Shown here: positions 9,135-17,783 of the stretch, one piece after another | Layout of the letters: each line of letters starts with the position of its first letter | Position numbering within the stretch: position 1 is the stretch's first letter | From: Woeseiaceae bacterium | GTDB taxonomy: Bacteria; Pseudomonadota; Gammaproteobacteria; Steroidobacterales; Woeseiaceae | NCBI GenBank assembly: GCA_013043165.1 | Contig: JABDOQ010000051.1 | Span: 1 to 64,000 of the forward strand | Direction: 5' to 3' | DNA length: 64,000 bases | Translations under genes and position numbers: made by a program | The notes under the pieces: generated by a model | Seen by the model: the letters and a program-made list of their open reading frames with translations, nothing else | Told to the model about the DNA's origin: nothing | Database searches by the model: none

Positions 9135-9326
9135 TTAGCCGCGCACCGTGAAAAGCACCAGTAATCCGACAATCATGACCACGAGTCCAATGTTTCGTAT
9201 CTGGCTGTCACGTAGTTGCGCTATCTCCGCCACCATCTGGCGGTATTTTGCCGGAGAAATGAACGGCAGCATGCCCTCGATAACGCAGACGAGCGCGATT
9301 GCCGTCAATATTTCTTTCCAGTACAT
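9135..9326 (-). CDS. DUF2065 small membrane protein (YjeT-like)
   Basis: 63-residue protein with two hydrophobic helices (about residues 6-23 and 45-60) separated by a short polar loop (SPAKYRQMVAEIAQLRDSQI). Size, topology and position between hflC and purA match YjeT/DUF2065 of E. coli. Function is unknown; conserved linkage suggests a connection to the HflKC membrane complex. Confidence 0.9.
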   Translation of the reverse strand: MYWKEILTAIALVCVIEGMLPFISPAKYRQMVAEIAQLRDSQIRNIGLVVMIVGLLVLFTVRG

Positions 9327-9347
9327 CGCGTGCGGTTGTCCGCGTCC

Positions 9348-10220
9348 CTATTGCTTGCCGTCCGATTGATTCAAGTAGCGGAAAAACTCGTTCTTCGGAT
9401 CGAGAATCAGGACGTCGCCCGATTTGCCCATCGATTTGCGGTAGGCATCGATGCTTCGATAAAACGCGTAGAACTCGGGATCCTTGTTGTAGGCGGTGGC
9501 ATAAATCTCCGCCGCCTTTGCATCACCCTCGCCCTTTATCTTCTGGCTGTCGCGATACGCGTCGGCGAGTATGACGGTCCGGGTCCTGTCCGCTGCTGCG
9601 CGCTTTTCTTCGGCTGCAGCGCGACCCTCGGCACGACGCTCAGCGGCGATTCTCGCGCGCTCTGCCGCCATCTGCAGGTACACAGAGTTTCGCACTTCGT
9701 CCATGAACTCGACCTGCTTGACGCGGAAGTCTATGAGAGAAACGCCAAGGTCTTCAGATGCAGCGGCGGCCGTCATTCTCATGTCTCTCATGAGCTCAGC
9801 ACGCTCGACCGAAATTGCTTCCGAGACCGAGCGCTTGCCGAACTCGGTGACGATGGCATTTTTGATAATTTCCGAGAGCCGACCGTTGGCGACAGTCAGC
9901 ACACCGCCGGTTGAAGTGTAGTAGCGCACGGGATCGACAATGCGAAACTTCACGAAGAAGTCGACCTGAACGGCTTCGTTTTCCGCCGTAAAAATGCGAT
10001 CGGGACGGTCACTGATCGTCAGGATCCGGCGCGGGAATTTGCGAATGTTTTGCACTATCGGCCATTTGAAATGCAGGCCGGGCTCGTAGTCAGCGGTCAC
10101 CACCTCACCCAGTTGCAGTTTGATGGCCAGTTCGCGTTCATTCACTGTGAACGCCGACAGGCCGACGATGACGAGCGCGAGTCCAAGTATTACTACGCCT
10201 GTGAATTTTCCACCGTTCAT
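9348..10220 (-). CDS. hflC: FtsH protease modulator HflC
   Basis: Inner-membrane SPFH/band-7 protein that assembles with HflK into a large periplasmic cage around FtsH and modulates membrane-protein degradation. The 290-residue protein has an N-terminal anchor (about residues 7-24, VILGLALVIVGLSAFTV), then the band-7 domain and a long Arg/Ala/Glu-rich helix (AAERARIAAERRAEGRAAAE). Its ATG overlaps the hflK stop by four bases, with GGAGGG just upstream, so the two subunits are translationally coupled. Confidence 0.97.
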   Translation of the reverse strand: MNGGKFTGVVILGLALVIVGLSAFTVNERELAIKLQLGEVVTADYEPGLHFKWPIVQNIRKFPRRILTISDRPDRIFTAENEAVQVDFFVKFRIVDPVRYYTSTGGVLTVANGRLSEIIKNAIVTEFGKRSVSEAISVERAELMRDMRMTAAAASEDLGVSLIDFRVKQVEFMDEVRNSVYLQMAAERARIAAERRAEGRAAAEEKRAAADRTRTVILADAYRDSQKIKGEGDAKAAEIYATAYNKDPEFYAFYRSIDAYRKSMGKSGDVLILDPKNEFFRYLNQSDGKQ

Positions 10221-11332
10221 TCCCTGACCCTCCGCTCGCGAGCGTCGTCGCTATTCGACCCGGCTCCGGACTGGGTTAGCGGAGACTGCGAGTCGGCGGC
10301 GCGATTTGACTCACGGCTCGAGGCCGATCGATCGCTTTTGTTCATAAGTTGATCGAGCGGCAGGTACATCAGGTTGCCGCTGGCGTCCGAATCCACGAGG
10401 ACTTTGGACGAATTCCCGTACACTTCTTCAACGGCTTCGATATACAGGCGATCACGCGTTACACGCGGTGCCTTCGTATACTCGGCCAGCAATGCCTCAA
10501 AACGCGCGGCTTCACCCTGCGCGTCGGCGATCACACGATCACGATAGCCTCGCGCATCCTCCAGTACACGAACCGCATCACCGCGCGCTCGTGGCACGAC
10601 GTCGTTGGCGTAGGCATCTGCCTCGAGACCAAAACGCTCGCTGTCGTTACGGGCTTTCTGTGCATCATCTACCGCGGCCTGCACCGACTGCGGATAGTTC
10701 ACTGTTTCCAGGGAGATAGACGTAACCGAAATGCCAGTTCCATAAATGTCGAGTGTCGCCTGCAGCACTTCCCGCGTGCGCGAAGCGATTTCGTCGCGCC
10801 GGCCCGTCACAAGGACATCCAGCATTGTCGTGCCTACCACTTCACGAAGCGCACTTTCAGTGACGTCCTGCAGGGTCAGCTCCGGCTCGACCACCTCAAA
10901 GCTGTACTTCACAGGGTCCGCCCGCCGGTACTGCACGACCATGTCGATAAACACGTACTGCTCATCCGCTGTGAGCATCTCGGTGCGATACGCGTAGTTG
11001 GAAACGGCAATCGTGTTGACGAGATCGACCGTTTCGATGGGGAACGGCAAGTGCCAGTGCAGTCCCGGCAGCGTGGTCTCGGTATAGGCACCGAAGCGCT
11101 GCACGACACCGCGTTCGGCTTCGTCAACGCGGTAAAACCCCGTCAGGCCCCAGGCAACCAAGAGCACGACAACTAGGATAAAGCCACTGGCGCCGCCGCC
11201 TGAGCCACGACCGCCGCCGAAGATGCCGCTGAAGCGTTTTTGCCATTCCTGAACGATCTGATCCAGATCGTTCGGCCCATCCCCGTCTCGTTTCCAGGGG
11301 TCCTTGCCGTTTCCTGATTCGTTCCAAGCCAT
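10217..11332 (-). CDS. hflK: FtsH protease modulator HflK
   Basis: Partner of HflC in the FtsH-associated SPFH complex. The Gly-rich N-terminus (GIFGGGRGSGGGASGF) precedes one membrane helix (about residues 50-65), then the band-7 domain with RVDEAERGVVQRFGAY and a C-terminal helical region. I start at the ATG giving MAWNESGNGKDPW because HflK proteins characteristically begin MAWN. An ATG at 11350 overlapping the hflX stop would add six residues and is the alternative. Confidence 0.96.
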   Translation of the reverse strand: MAWNESGNGKDPWKRDGDGPNDLDQIVQEWQKRFSGIFGGGRGSGGGASGFILVVVLLVAWGLTGFYRVDEAERGVVQRFGAYTETTLPGLHWHLPFPIETVDLVNTIAVSNYAYRTEMLTADEQYVFIDMVVQYRRADPVKYSFEVVEPELTLQDVTESALREVVGTTMLDVLVTGRRDEIASRTREVLQATLDIYGTGISVTSISLETVNYPQSVQAAVDDAQKARNDSERFGLEADAYANDVVPRARGDAVRVLEDARGYRDRVIADAQGEAARFEALLAEYTKAPRVTRDRLYIEAVEEVYGNSSKVLVDSDASGNLMYLPLDQLMNKSDRSASSRESNRAADSQSPLTQSGAGSNSDDARERRVRE

Positions 11333-11346
11333 AGTGTCAGTACTTC

Positions 11347-12663
11347 TCATTCATTTGCCGCCGTCGCCGATGAGCGCACCGGCAGCGGGTCCAGTTGTTG
11401 TTCCGCGAGATTTTCACGCTTTAAGAATCTCTTCAAGTCTTTTTCGGTCATTTTCAAGTCCAGCGCCCAGCCCCCTTCCTCAAGAGCTGCTTCACCAGTG
11501 ACCGCTCCCAGTTCGAATAGTTTAGCTCGCTGTCGCCCCTGCTCAGGCAAGAGATGAATAACACAGTTAACTGTTTCCTGGCGCAGACGCCTGGCGATTG
11601 CGTCTTTGAGCATCGGAATGCCCTCACCGGTCAGGGCTGAGAGCCAGACGGCGCGGCCCTCGCCCGCCCGATTATTGGTGATTCGCGGCTTTCTATCCAG
11701 CTTGTCAATCTTATTGTACACGCGGATTTGAGGAACCCGGTCTGCTTCGAGCTGCTTTAACACAGCGTTGACCTGGCGAACGCGCTGCCAGCGATTCGGA
11801 TCGCTTGCATCAATGAGATGCAAAATCAGATCTGCTTCGCGCGCTTCCTGCAACGTCGATCGAAACGCCGCTATCAACTCATGCGGCAGGTCGCGGATGA
11901 ATCCGACCGTATCGGCCAGCACAACGTGCTCGCCCTCGGGCAAGTCGAGGCGTCGGACCGTTGGATCCAGTGTCGCGAACAGCTGGTCCTTGACGTACAC
12001 ATCGGCATTTGTCAGCACATTAAACAGTGTGGATTTGCCGGCGTTCGTGTAACCGACAAGCGCGACCGTCGGAATTTCGGCCTTGACGCGATTGCGTCGA
12101 TTCATCGTGCGTCGTGTGTCGACATGCTCCAGACGCTCTTTCAGTTGCCGGATACGATGGCCGATCAGTCGCCGGTCAGTTTCAAGCTGTGTCTCGCCCG
12201 GTCCTCGCAAGCCGATGCCGCCTTTTTGCCGCTCGAGGTGTGTCCAGCCCCGGACCAGTCGGGTCGACAGATGCCGGAGCTGGGCCAGTTCAACCTGCAG
12301 CTTGCCCTCGAAACTTCGCGCCCGCTGCGCAAAGATATCGAGAATAAGGCCGGCACGATCCAACACGCGACAGCGCAGTTCACGCTCGAGGTTGCGTTCC
12401 TGGCTGGGGCTGAGCGCTGCGGAAGAAATAACGAGTTCGACGTCGTTTAATTCTATCAGCGAACGAAGTTCGTCCAGCTTGCCCTTACCGATAAAGTAAC
12501 GAGGATCCGGACGGCGGCGTGAGCTGACGAGCTCAGCCGCAATGACAGCGCCCGCAGAGCGTGCCAGCTCGGCAAACTCCTCGCGTTCGGAATCATCGGG
12601 TAATCCGTCGGGACTCGCGTGGACAAGCACTGCGCGCTCGCCGCTTTGCGGTCTTTCAAACAA
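11347..12663 (-). CDS. hflX: Ribosome-associated GTPase HflX
   Basis: GTPase that binds 50S/70S ribosomes and splits or rescues stalled ribosomes under stress. The 438-residue protein has the N-terminal HflX domain, a coiled linker (RHLSTRLVRGWTHLERQKGG, then GPGETQLETDRR) and a G domain with G1 GYTNAGKST, G3 DTVGF and G4 NKID. The start codon is TTG 12663, six bases after an AGGAGG ribosome-binding site, an unusually strong site for a weak start codon. It lies 35 bp after hfq in the superoperon. Confidence 0.97.
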   Translation of the reverse strand: MFERPQSGERAVLVHASPDGLPDDSEREEFAELARSAGAVIAAELVSSRRRPDPRYFIGKGKLDELRSLIELNDVELVISSAALSPSQERNLERELRCRVLDRAGLILDIFAQRARSFEGKLQVELAQLRHLSTRLVRGWTHLERQKGGIGLRGPGETQLETDRRLIGHRIRQLKERLEHVDTRRTMNRRNRVKAEIPTVALVGYTNAGKSTLFNVLTNADVYVKDQLFATLDPTVRRLDLPEGEHVVLADTVGFIRDLPHELIAAFRSTLQEAREADLILHLIDASDPNRWQRVRQVNAVLKQLEADRVPQIRVYNKIDKLDRKPRITNNRAGEGRAVWLSALTGEGIPMLKDAIARRLRQETVNCVIHLLPEQGRQRAKLFELGAVTGEAALEEGGWALDLKMTEKDLKRFLKRENLAEQQLDPLPVRSSATAANE

Positions 12664-12698
12664 ACACGTCCTCCTGACGGAGTGACGTCGTGGCTGGC

Positions 12699-12947
12699 CT
12701 AATCGTCATCGTCTCCCTGCTCATCGTCCGGAAGCGGCAAACGAACATTGCGCGACGGCACGACAGTCGAAATCGCATGCTTGTAAACCATCTGATTTAC
12801 GCTGTTCTTTAACAACACCACGAACTGATCGAAGGAGTCCACCTGCCCCTGCAATTTGATGCCATTCACAAGGTAGATGGACACAGGAACTTTTTCCTTT
12901 CGCAAGATATTCAGGAAGGGATCTTGCAGCGTCTGCCCTTTAGCCAT
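12699..12947 (-). CDS. hfq: RNA chaperone Hfq
   Basis: Hexameric Sm-like RNA chaperone that pairs small RNAs with mRNAs. At 82 residues it is short to normal. Sm1 (about residues 8-50: QDPFLN near the start, [26 protein letters not shown]) and Sm2 ([15 protein letters not shown], about 52-66) are intact, with Phe42 and the YKHA proximal-face residues in place. The acidic tail (DDEQGDDDD) resembles the autoinhibitory tail of other gammaproteobacterial Hfqs. A strong AAGGAG site precedes the ATG. Confidence 0.98.
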   Translation of the reverse strand: MAKGQTLQDPFLNILRKEKVPVSIYLVNGIKLQGQVDSFDQFVVLLKNSVNQMVYKHAISTVVPSRNVRLPLPDDEQGDDDD

Positions 12948-13088
12948 ATTGGGTCTCCTTATTGTTCATTATTTTCCTGAAACCCGCGTCCCGGTGGCGC
13001 CGGAATGCCCGATTGCGAATCTCTGCCTAAGCGTAGAAAAAGTCTAACACAGCCGAAATCCCGGCAATATGCCCAAACGCGAGGGATT

Positions 13089-14018
13089 TCAGCCCAGTTG
13101 TTGCGCCAGATGCTTCGATATGGTGTCGATTGCATCGACTTCAAGCGGATTGGTCATGAAAACTGCCCGCTCCGAGCGTAGCCAGGTGAGCTGCCGCTTG
13201 GCCAGCTGCCGCGTTGCGAACAAGGCCCTTTCCCTGGCCTCGTCCAGGGAGCATTCGTTCTCGAGGTATTTCCAGAATTGTCGGTATCCCACGGCGCGCA
13301 TTGCCGGGCTGTCACGCATCACACCGGGACGCTCGCGCAGGCGCCGCAATTCGTCAACGAAGCCGCTGTCCACCATTTGATCGAGCCGCAAAGCGATGCG
13401 CTCGTGCAACAGCTTGCGCGGCTCAATCTGCAGTGCGATTTTCAGATACCTGGTGTCGTCCGCCCGGGTGTCGGCAGCCTGCTGCCACTCGGTCAGAGAT
13501 TTGCCGCTTGCTTTGTAGACCTCCAGGGCACGCTGAATGCGCTGACTGTCATTCGGGTTGATGCGCTCGGCCGAAATGGCGTCTATGGCTTCCAGCTCCG
13601 CGTGCACGGCCGGCCAACCGGAAATTTCCGCCATGTTATCGATTTCGCGGCGTATGCCTTCGTTGGCCATCGGCAATTCGGCGATGCCTTCGGTCAGCGC
13701 ACGGAAATACATCATCGTGCCGCCCACCAGTAGCGGGATTCGACCATGTGCGAAAATGCTCTCCATTTCCGCACGTGCATCGCGAACGAAATCTCCGGCG
13801 GAATAACTTTCCTCAGGATCGCGAATATCGATCAATCGATGCGGTGTTCTCTTGAGGGTTTCAGTATCGGGTTTTGCAGTGCCGATATTCATGCCGCGAT
13901 AAACAAGCGCCGAGTCAACGCTGATAATGTCGCAAGGGAAGCGCTTGCACAGGCTGATGGCGAAATCGGTCTTGCCCGATGCCGTCGGGCCCATTAACAG
14001 GATTGCAGTGCGATTCAC
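13089..14018 (-). CDS. miaA: tRNA dimethylallyltransferase MiaA
   Basis: Transfers the dimethylallyl group of DMAPP to N6 of A37 in tRNAs reading UNN codons. The 309-residue protein shows P-loop GPTASGKTD (about residues 10-18), the DSALVYRGMNIGTAKP segment with the catalytic Asp/Thr region, and QRIQRALEVYKASGKSL in the insertion domain. The start is GTG 14018, nine bases after the mutL stop. The 141-bp gap between miaA and hfq is the largest in the 3' half of the operon and could hold hfq promoters, though none is obvious. Confidence 0.97.
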   Translation of the reverse strand: MNRTAILLMGPTASGKTDFAISLCKRFPCDIISVDSALVYRGMNIGTAKPDTETLKRTPHRLIDIRDPEESYSAGDFVRDARAEMESIFAHGRIPLLVGGTMMYFRALTEGIAELPMANEGIRREIDNMAEISGWPAVHAELEAIDAISAERINPNDSQRIQRALEVYKASGKSLTEWQQAADTRADDTRYLKIALQIEPRKLLHERIALRLDQMVDSGFVDELRRLRERPGVMRDSPAMRAVGYRQFWKYLENECSLDEARERALFATRQLAKRQLTWLRSERAVFMTNPLEVDAIDTISKHLAQQLG

Positions 14019-14027
14019 GGCGGAGTT

Positions 14028-15782
14028 CTAACGTCCCCGCAGAAACAAGCGATCAAGTTCAGGCAACGTGATCTTCGTCCAGGTCGGTCGACCGTGATTG
14101 CACTGGTCCGCGCGCTCGGTGCTTTCCATCTCGCGCAGCAGCGCGTTCATTTCCGCAAGCGTCAGGATGCGATTGGCGCGCACCGAGTAGTGGCACGCCA
14201 TTGTTGCCAGGTAATCGTCGCTTACATCATCGATTCGGTTGCTGCTGCCGGATTCCGAAATATCGGAGAGAACGTCGCGCAGCAGAGATTCCGCATCCGC
14301 ATTCCTGAGCAAGGCCGGCACCTCACGGATCGTCAGGTTCGTTGGTCCCGACCGGTCCACCACGAGACCGAGTTTCTCGAGCACGTGACCCGACTGTTCG
14401 ACAAGGTTGGCCTCACTTTCGGAGACGGATATTGCCTCAGGAACGAGCAGCGGTTGCCGCACCAGATCACGGTCATCGTAGCCACGCTTCAGTTTTTCAT
14501 AAATGATGCGCTCGTGCGCCGCGTGCATGTCGACCACGACAAGTCCCTCGCTGTTCTCCGCAAGTATGTAGACACCTGCCAGTTGCGCAACGGCGAAACC
14601 CAGCGGTGGAACCGCAGCCGACGGATCCGGCGTTTCCGCAAGTGATGGCGCGGTCGCCAGGGAACCGTAGGCTGCCAGCGTCTCGCGTACGGCGGCAGTC
14701 GAAGGCCCCCTGTGCAGCGGCATTGAACCCTGGTTGAAGGCCGAGTCTCGGGTCATGGGAATCGGCGCCACGTTGTGCCCGCCCGGACGAGTGTCCTTGA
14801 GTGCGACCTCCACCGTTTGCGAAACGACGCCATGTACGCGGCGCCCGTCCCGAAACCGAACCTCATGTTTGGCCGGGTGCGCGTTCGCGTCGACGCCAGC
14901 CGGATCCATCGTCAGGTTCAGGATGTAGGCGGGATAGCGGCCGTGAAACAGTACATCACGGTAAGCATGCCGCGCCGCATGCGACAGCGTTTTGTCGGAG
15001 ATACTGCGGCCGTTGACAAACCAGTACTGCATGTCCGGCTGGCTGCGGTTGAAGGTCGGCAGACCGATCCAGCCCGACAGGGCAATGCCGTCGGTTTCAC
15101 GTTCGATATACACACATTGATCGGCAAACGCGTCGCCACACACGCTGGCGACCCGCTGCCGCCGTGATTCCTCATCGGTTGCCGCGGCGAGACTCAGCGC
15201 GGTGCGACGATTGTGGGTCAGCGTGAATGCAATATCGGGCCGTGACAGCGTCAGGCGGCGCACCCATTTTTCGATATGGCTGTATTCGGTGCGTTCGGTG
15301 CGCAGGAAACGTCGCCTTGCCGGCGTGTTGTAAAAGAGATCATGTACTTCAACGGTCGTTCCCTGCGGATGAGCGGCCGGCGCCGGCGTACTGACGGCGC
15401 CCCCGTCGGCCTCAAGCTGCCAGGCCGAATCTGCGCTGGCGGCTCGCGAGGTCAGCGTCAGACGTGCGACGGATGCAATGCTCGGCAGCGCCTCGCCACG
15501 AAACCCGAGCGAAGCAACCACTTCCAGGTCGTCCAGACTTGCGATCTTGCTGGTCGCGTGGCGCGACAGCGCCAGCGCGAGTTCGTCGTGATCTATGCCA
15601 GCGCCATCATCACGGATACGTATCAGCTTTTGCCCGCCCGAGATGATATCGATCTGAATCGCACGGGACCCGGCATCAAGGCTGTTCTCGACGAGTTCTT
15701 TGACGACCGACGCAGGCCGCTCGACCACTTCACCGGCGGCAATCTGGTTGATCAGGTGACTCGGAAGCTGTCGAATCGGCAT
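14028..15782 (-). CDS. mutL: DNA mismatch repair protein MutL (endonuclease type)
   Basis: GHKL ATPase and nicking subunit of mismatch repair. The N-terminal ATPase motifs are intact: ELVENSLDAGS, DDGAGI, ATSKI, GFRGEAL. The C-terminal domain carries the metal-binding endonuclease motif DMHAAHERIIYE and the late CNHGRPT motif, which are absent from E. coli MutL but present in, for example, Pseudomonas MutL. This implies MutH-independent strand nicking. At 584 residues, with a Pro/Ala-rich linker in the middle, it has normal length. It lies between amiC (96 bp upstream) and miaA. Confidence 0.98.
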   Translation of the reverse strand: MPIRQLPSHLINQIAAGEVVERPASVVKELVENSLDAGSRAIQIDIISGGQKLIRIRDDGAGIDHDELALALSRHATSKIASLDDLEVVASLGFRGEALPSIASVARLTLTSRAASADSAWQLEADGGAVSTPAPAAHPQGTTVEVHDLFYNTPARRRFLRTERTEYSHIEKWVRRLTLSRPDIAFTLTHNRRTALSLAAATDEESRRQRVASVCGDAFADQCVYIERETDGIALSGWIGLPTFNRSQPDMQYWFVNGRSISDKTLSHAARHAYRDVLFHGRYPAYILNLTMDPAGVDANAHPAKHEVRFRDGRRVHGVVSQTVEVALKDTRPGGHNVAPIPMTRDSAFNQGSMPLHRGPSTAAVRETLAAYGSLATAPSLAETPDPSAAVPPLGFAVAQLAGVYILAENSEGLVVVDMHAAHERIIYEKLKRGYDDRDLVRQPLLVPEAISVSESEANLVEQSGHVLEKLGLVVDRSGPTNLTIREVPALLRNADAESLLRDVLSDISESGSSNRIDDVSDDYLATMACHYSVRANRILTLAEMNALLREMESTERADQCNHGRPTWTKITLPELDRLFLRGR

Positions 15783-15878
15783 GCGCGAGAGATCAGTAAC
15801 AACGAAGGACCGTCATTTTTTCAAAACGCGCGTGAAATGTCTCGCCTGATTAAAAAAACCGGCGTCGAAGCGAGGTTT

Positions 15879-17195
15879 TTAGCCGCCCGCGAAAACCGGT
15901 ATGCGCAGCGTCTGTCCTACCAGGATGTCGTCGCCCAGGAGCTTGTTGGCAGCTCGTATGGCTGCCGTGCTGACGTTGTAGCGTTGCGCGATTTCCGACA
16001 GCGTGTCGCCGCGCGCAATGACATGACGGACCTGCCGTGCCGGTTCGCGCCGAAGATTGGCCGCGATTTGCGTGTCCGGCGGCGGATTCGTGTAGAAATA
16101 GTTGCGAATTCCCGCGAGGATCGCGTTCGACAGGCGCCTTTGATGGCCCTTGTCGCGGAGTTTGGCCTCCTCATTCGGGTTGGAGATAAACGCGGTCTCG
16201 ACCAGTATCGACGGCATGTCCGGTGATTTGAGCACGAGCAGACCGGCCTGTTGCACGGTCCTGCGATGCAGTTTGGCAACCTTGCCCATTTCCCGGATGA
16301 CTTTGCTGCCAACGTCGAGGCTGGCGCTCAACGACGCGTTCTGCGACAGGTCGATCAACACCGACGCCAGCACATCGTCTTTGTCCTCGAGAGAAACGCC
16401 CCCGACCGACGCATTCTCGCGCTGGGCCAACTGCTTGGCCGCCTCGTCACTTGCGCCTTTGAGGGACAGCGCATAGACGGACGCCCCGCTCGCGCGCCTG
16501 TCGGAAACCGCGTCAGCGTGAATGGAGACAAACAGGTCCGCTTTGTTGCGGCGCGCGATGCCGGTGCGTTCGCGATGATCGATGTAGATATCACTGTTCC
16601 TCACCAGCACGGCTTTCATGCCTGGTTCGGCGTTGATTCGACCCGCCAGCTCCCGGCTGATAGCAAGGGCAACGTCTTTTTCGCGCGTCCGACGTTTGCC
16701 GATCGCACCGGGATCATGGCCGCCGTGGCCCGGGTCGATCGCGACGACGATATCGCGTCCCGGCCGGTATTCCTCCGAAGCGCGTTTTACCGGAGTGAGG
16801 CTGCCCGAACGCTGCAGGTCGATCACGAGGCGATCGCCGTATCTGGCATTTGGCCCGGTCGTGAAACTGCGTGAACGAACACCCGGGCTGAGATCGAGAA
16901 CCACGCGCAGCTGGCCATCGGCGCGGATGGCGCTACGAATTGACCGCACCGCACCCGTACCCGGCGGCAGACTGGTCAACGATCGCGCCAGTCGCCCGCT
17001 CTCCAGGTCAATTACGAGGCGATCGGGGCTCCGCAGCGTGAAAATCTTGTGCGCGACGGACTGGCTGAGGTCGAGAACAACGCGAGTTTTGTCATTTTCG
17101 TCCCATATACGCACATTTTCGACCGTCGTACCGGCCATTGCCGCGCTGGGCAGCAGTAAGCAGAGCAGGACACAGATGAGGCGACGTTGAGCCAT
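15879..17195 (-). CDS. amiC: N-acetylmuramoyl-L-alanine amidase, AMIN + Amidase_3 + LysM
   Basis: Periplasmic zinc amidase that cleaves septal peptidoglycan during daughter-cell separation. It has a signal peptide (about residues 1-21, ending SAAMAG), an AMIN localisation domain (about 25-125), and an Amidase_3 domain from about 148. Zinc and catalytic residues lie in IDPGHGGHDPGA, REKDVALAI, SIHADAV and ILVETAFISN. A C-terminal LysM domain (VIARGDTLSEIAQRYNVS to the end) would bind glycan. It could equally be named amiB; paralog assignment is not possible here. It is the third gene of the superoperon, 118 bp after tsaE. Confidence 0.95.
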   Translation of the reverse strand: MAQRRLICVLLCLLLPSAAMAGTTVENVRIWDENDKTRVVLDLSQSVAHKIFTLRSPDRLVIDLESGRLARSLTSLPPGTGAVRSIRSAIRADGQLRVVLDLSPGVRSRSFTTGPNARYGDRLVIDLQRSGSLTPVKRASEEYRPGRDIVVAIDPGHGGHDPGAIGKRRTREKDVALAISRELAGRINAEPGMKAVLVRNSDIYIDHRERTGIARRNKADLFVSIHADAVSDRRASGASVYALSLKGASDEAAKQLAQRENASVGGVSLEDKDDVLASVLIDLSQNASLSASLDVGSKVIREMGKVAKLHRRTVQQAGLLVLKSPDMPSILVETAFISNPNEEAKLRDKGHQRRLSNAILAGIRNYFYTNPPPDTQIAANLRREPARQVRHVIARGDTLSEIAQRYNVSTAAIRAANKLLGDDILVGQTLRIPVFAGG

Positions 17196-17313
17196 GGACG
17201 ATCGAGCAGCCAGATTTCGGGATTATGTCCGGTGAGTATACGAATCTGACAAGAAAAACCAAGACTTTTCGTTTGAATATTATGAAGATACCGGAACTAG
17301 TTCACATTTTGAT

Positions 17314-17772
17314 TCAGGCTGGCTCGATGGTCTCGATGAGCGCCCCGCCACGCTCGCTCAGGGCTTTGAGCTCGGCCCGGCGCCCGCTACCTTCGTAAGC
17401 GAGCGTCAGCACCAGGTCTGCGCGGGCCGACAGGCCGGGGGCCCGATCCGGCCATTCCACCAGGCGAAGACCGTCGTCCAGTTCGTTCCAGCCCAGGTAG
17501 CGAAGCTCTTCCTCGTCAGAAATTCTATACAAATCAATATGATATATGGTTGAACGTGGCAATCGGTAGGGCTCCACAAGCGTGTAGGTCGGGCTGGGCA
17601 CCGGCCCCTCGTGCCCGGCCGCGCTGATCAGCGCGCGCGCGAACGTGGACTTGCCTGCCCCGAGTTCTCCGTCCAGCAGCAGCGTCCAGCCGGCAACGTC
17701 CTGCGGCAATGCGCGCAGGACGCAATGAGCGAATTCAATCGTCGCCGCTTCATCAGGCAGAAAAAGATTCAC
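17314..17772 (-). CDS. tsaE: tRNA threonylcarbamoyladenosine biosynthesis ATPase TsaE
   Basis: P-loop ATPase that drives the TsaBD complex forming t6A37 in ANN-decoding tRNAs. It has 152 residues, with Walker A GELGAGKSTF (about residues 37-46), switch-type SPTYTLVEPY (about 62-71) and IYHIDLYRI following. The start is GTG 17772, 11 bp after nnr. The 118-bp spacer to amiC is AT-rich by local standards and may contain an internal promoter, although I cannot identify boxes with confidence. Confidence 0.96.
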   Translation of the reverse strand: MNLFLPDEAATIEFAHCVLRALPQDVAGWTLLLDGELGAGKSTFARALISAAGHEGPVPSPTYTLVEPYRLPRSTIYHIDLYRISDEEELRYLGWNELDDGLRLVEWPDRAPGLSARADLVLTLAYEGSGRRAELKALSERGGALIETIEPA

Positions 17773-17783
17773 GAGGCAGCCAT

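Noticed and set aside
12959-13144. 61-codon frame in the miaA-hfq gap (minus strand)
   Set aside because: Overlaps the miaA 3' end in another frame, has no family resemblance and no convincing ribosome-binding site; treated as chance.
15276-16226. 316-codon plus-strand frame over mutL and amiC
   Set aside because: Shadow of two supported minus-strand genes.
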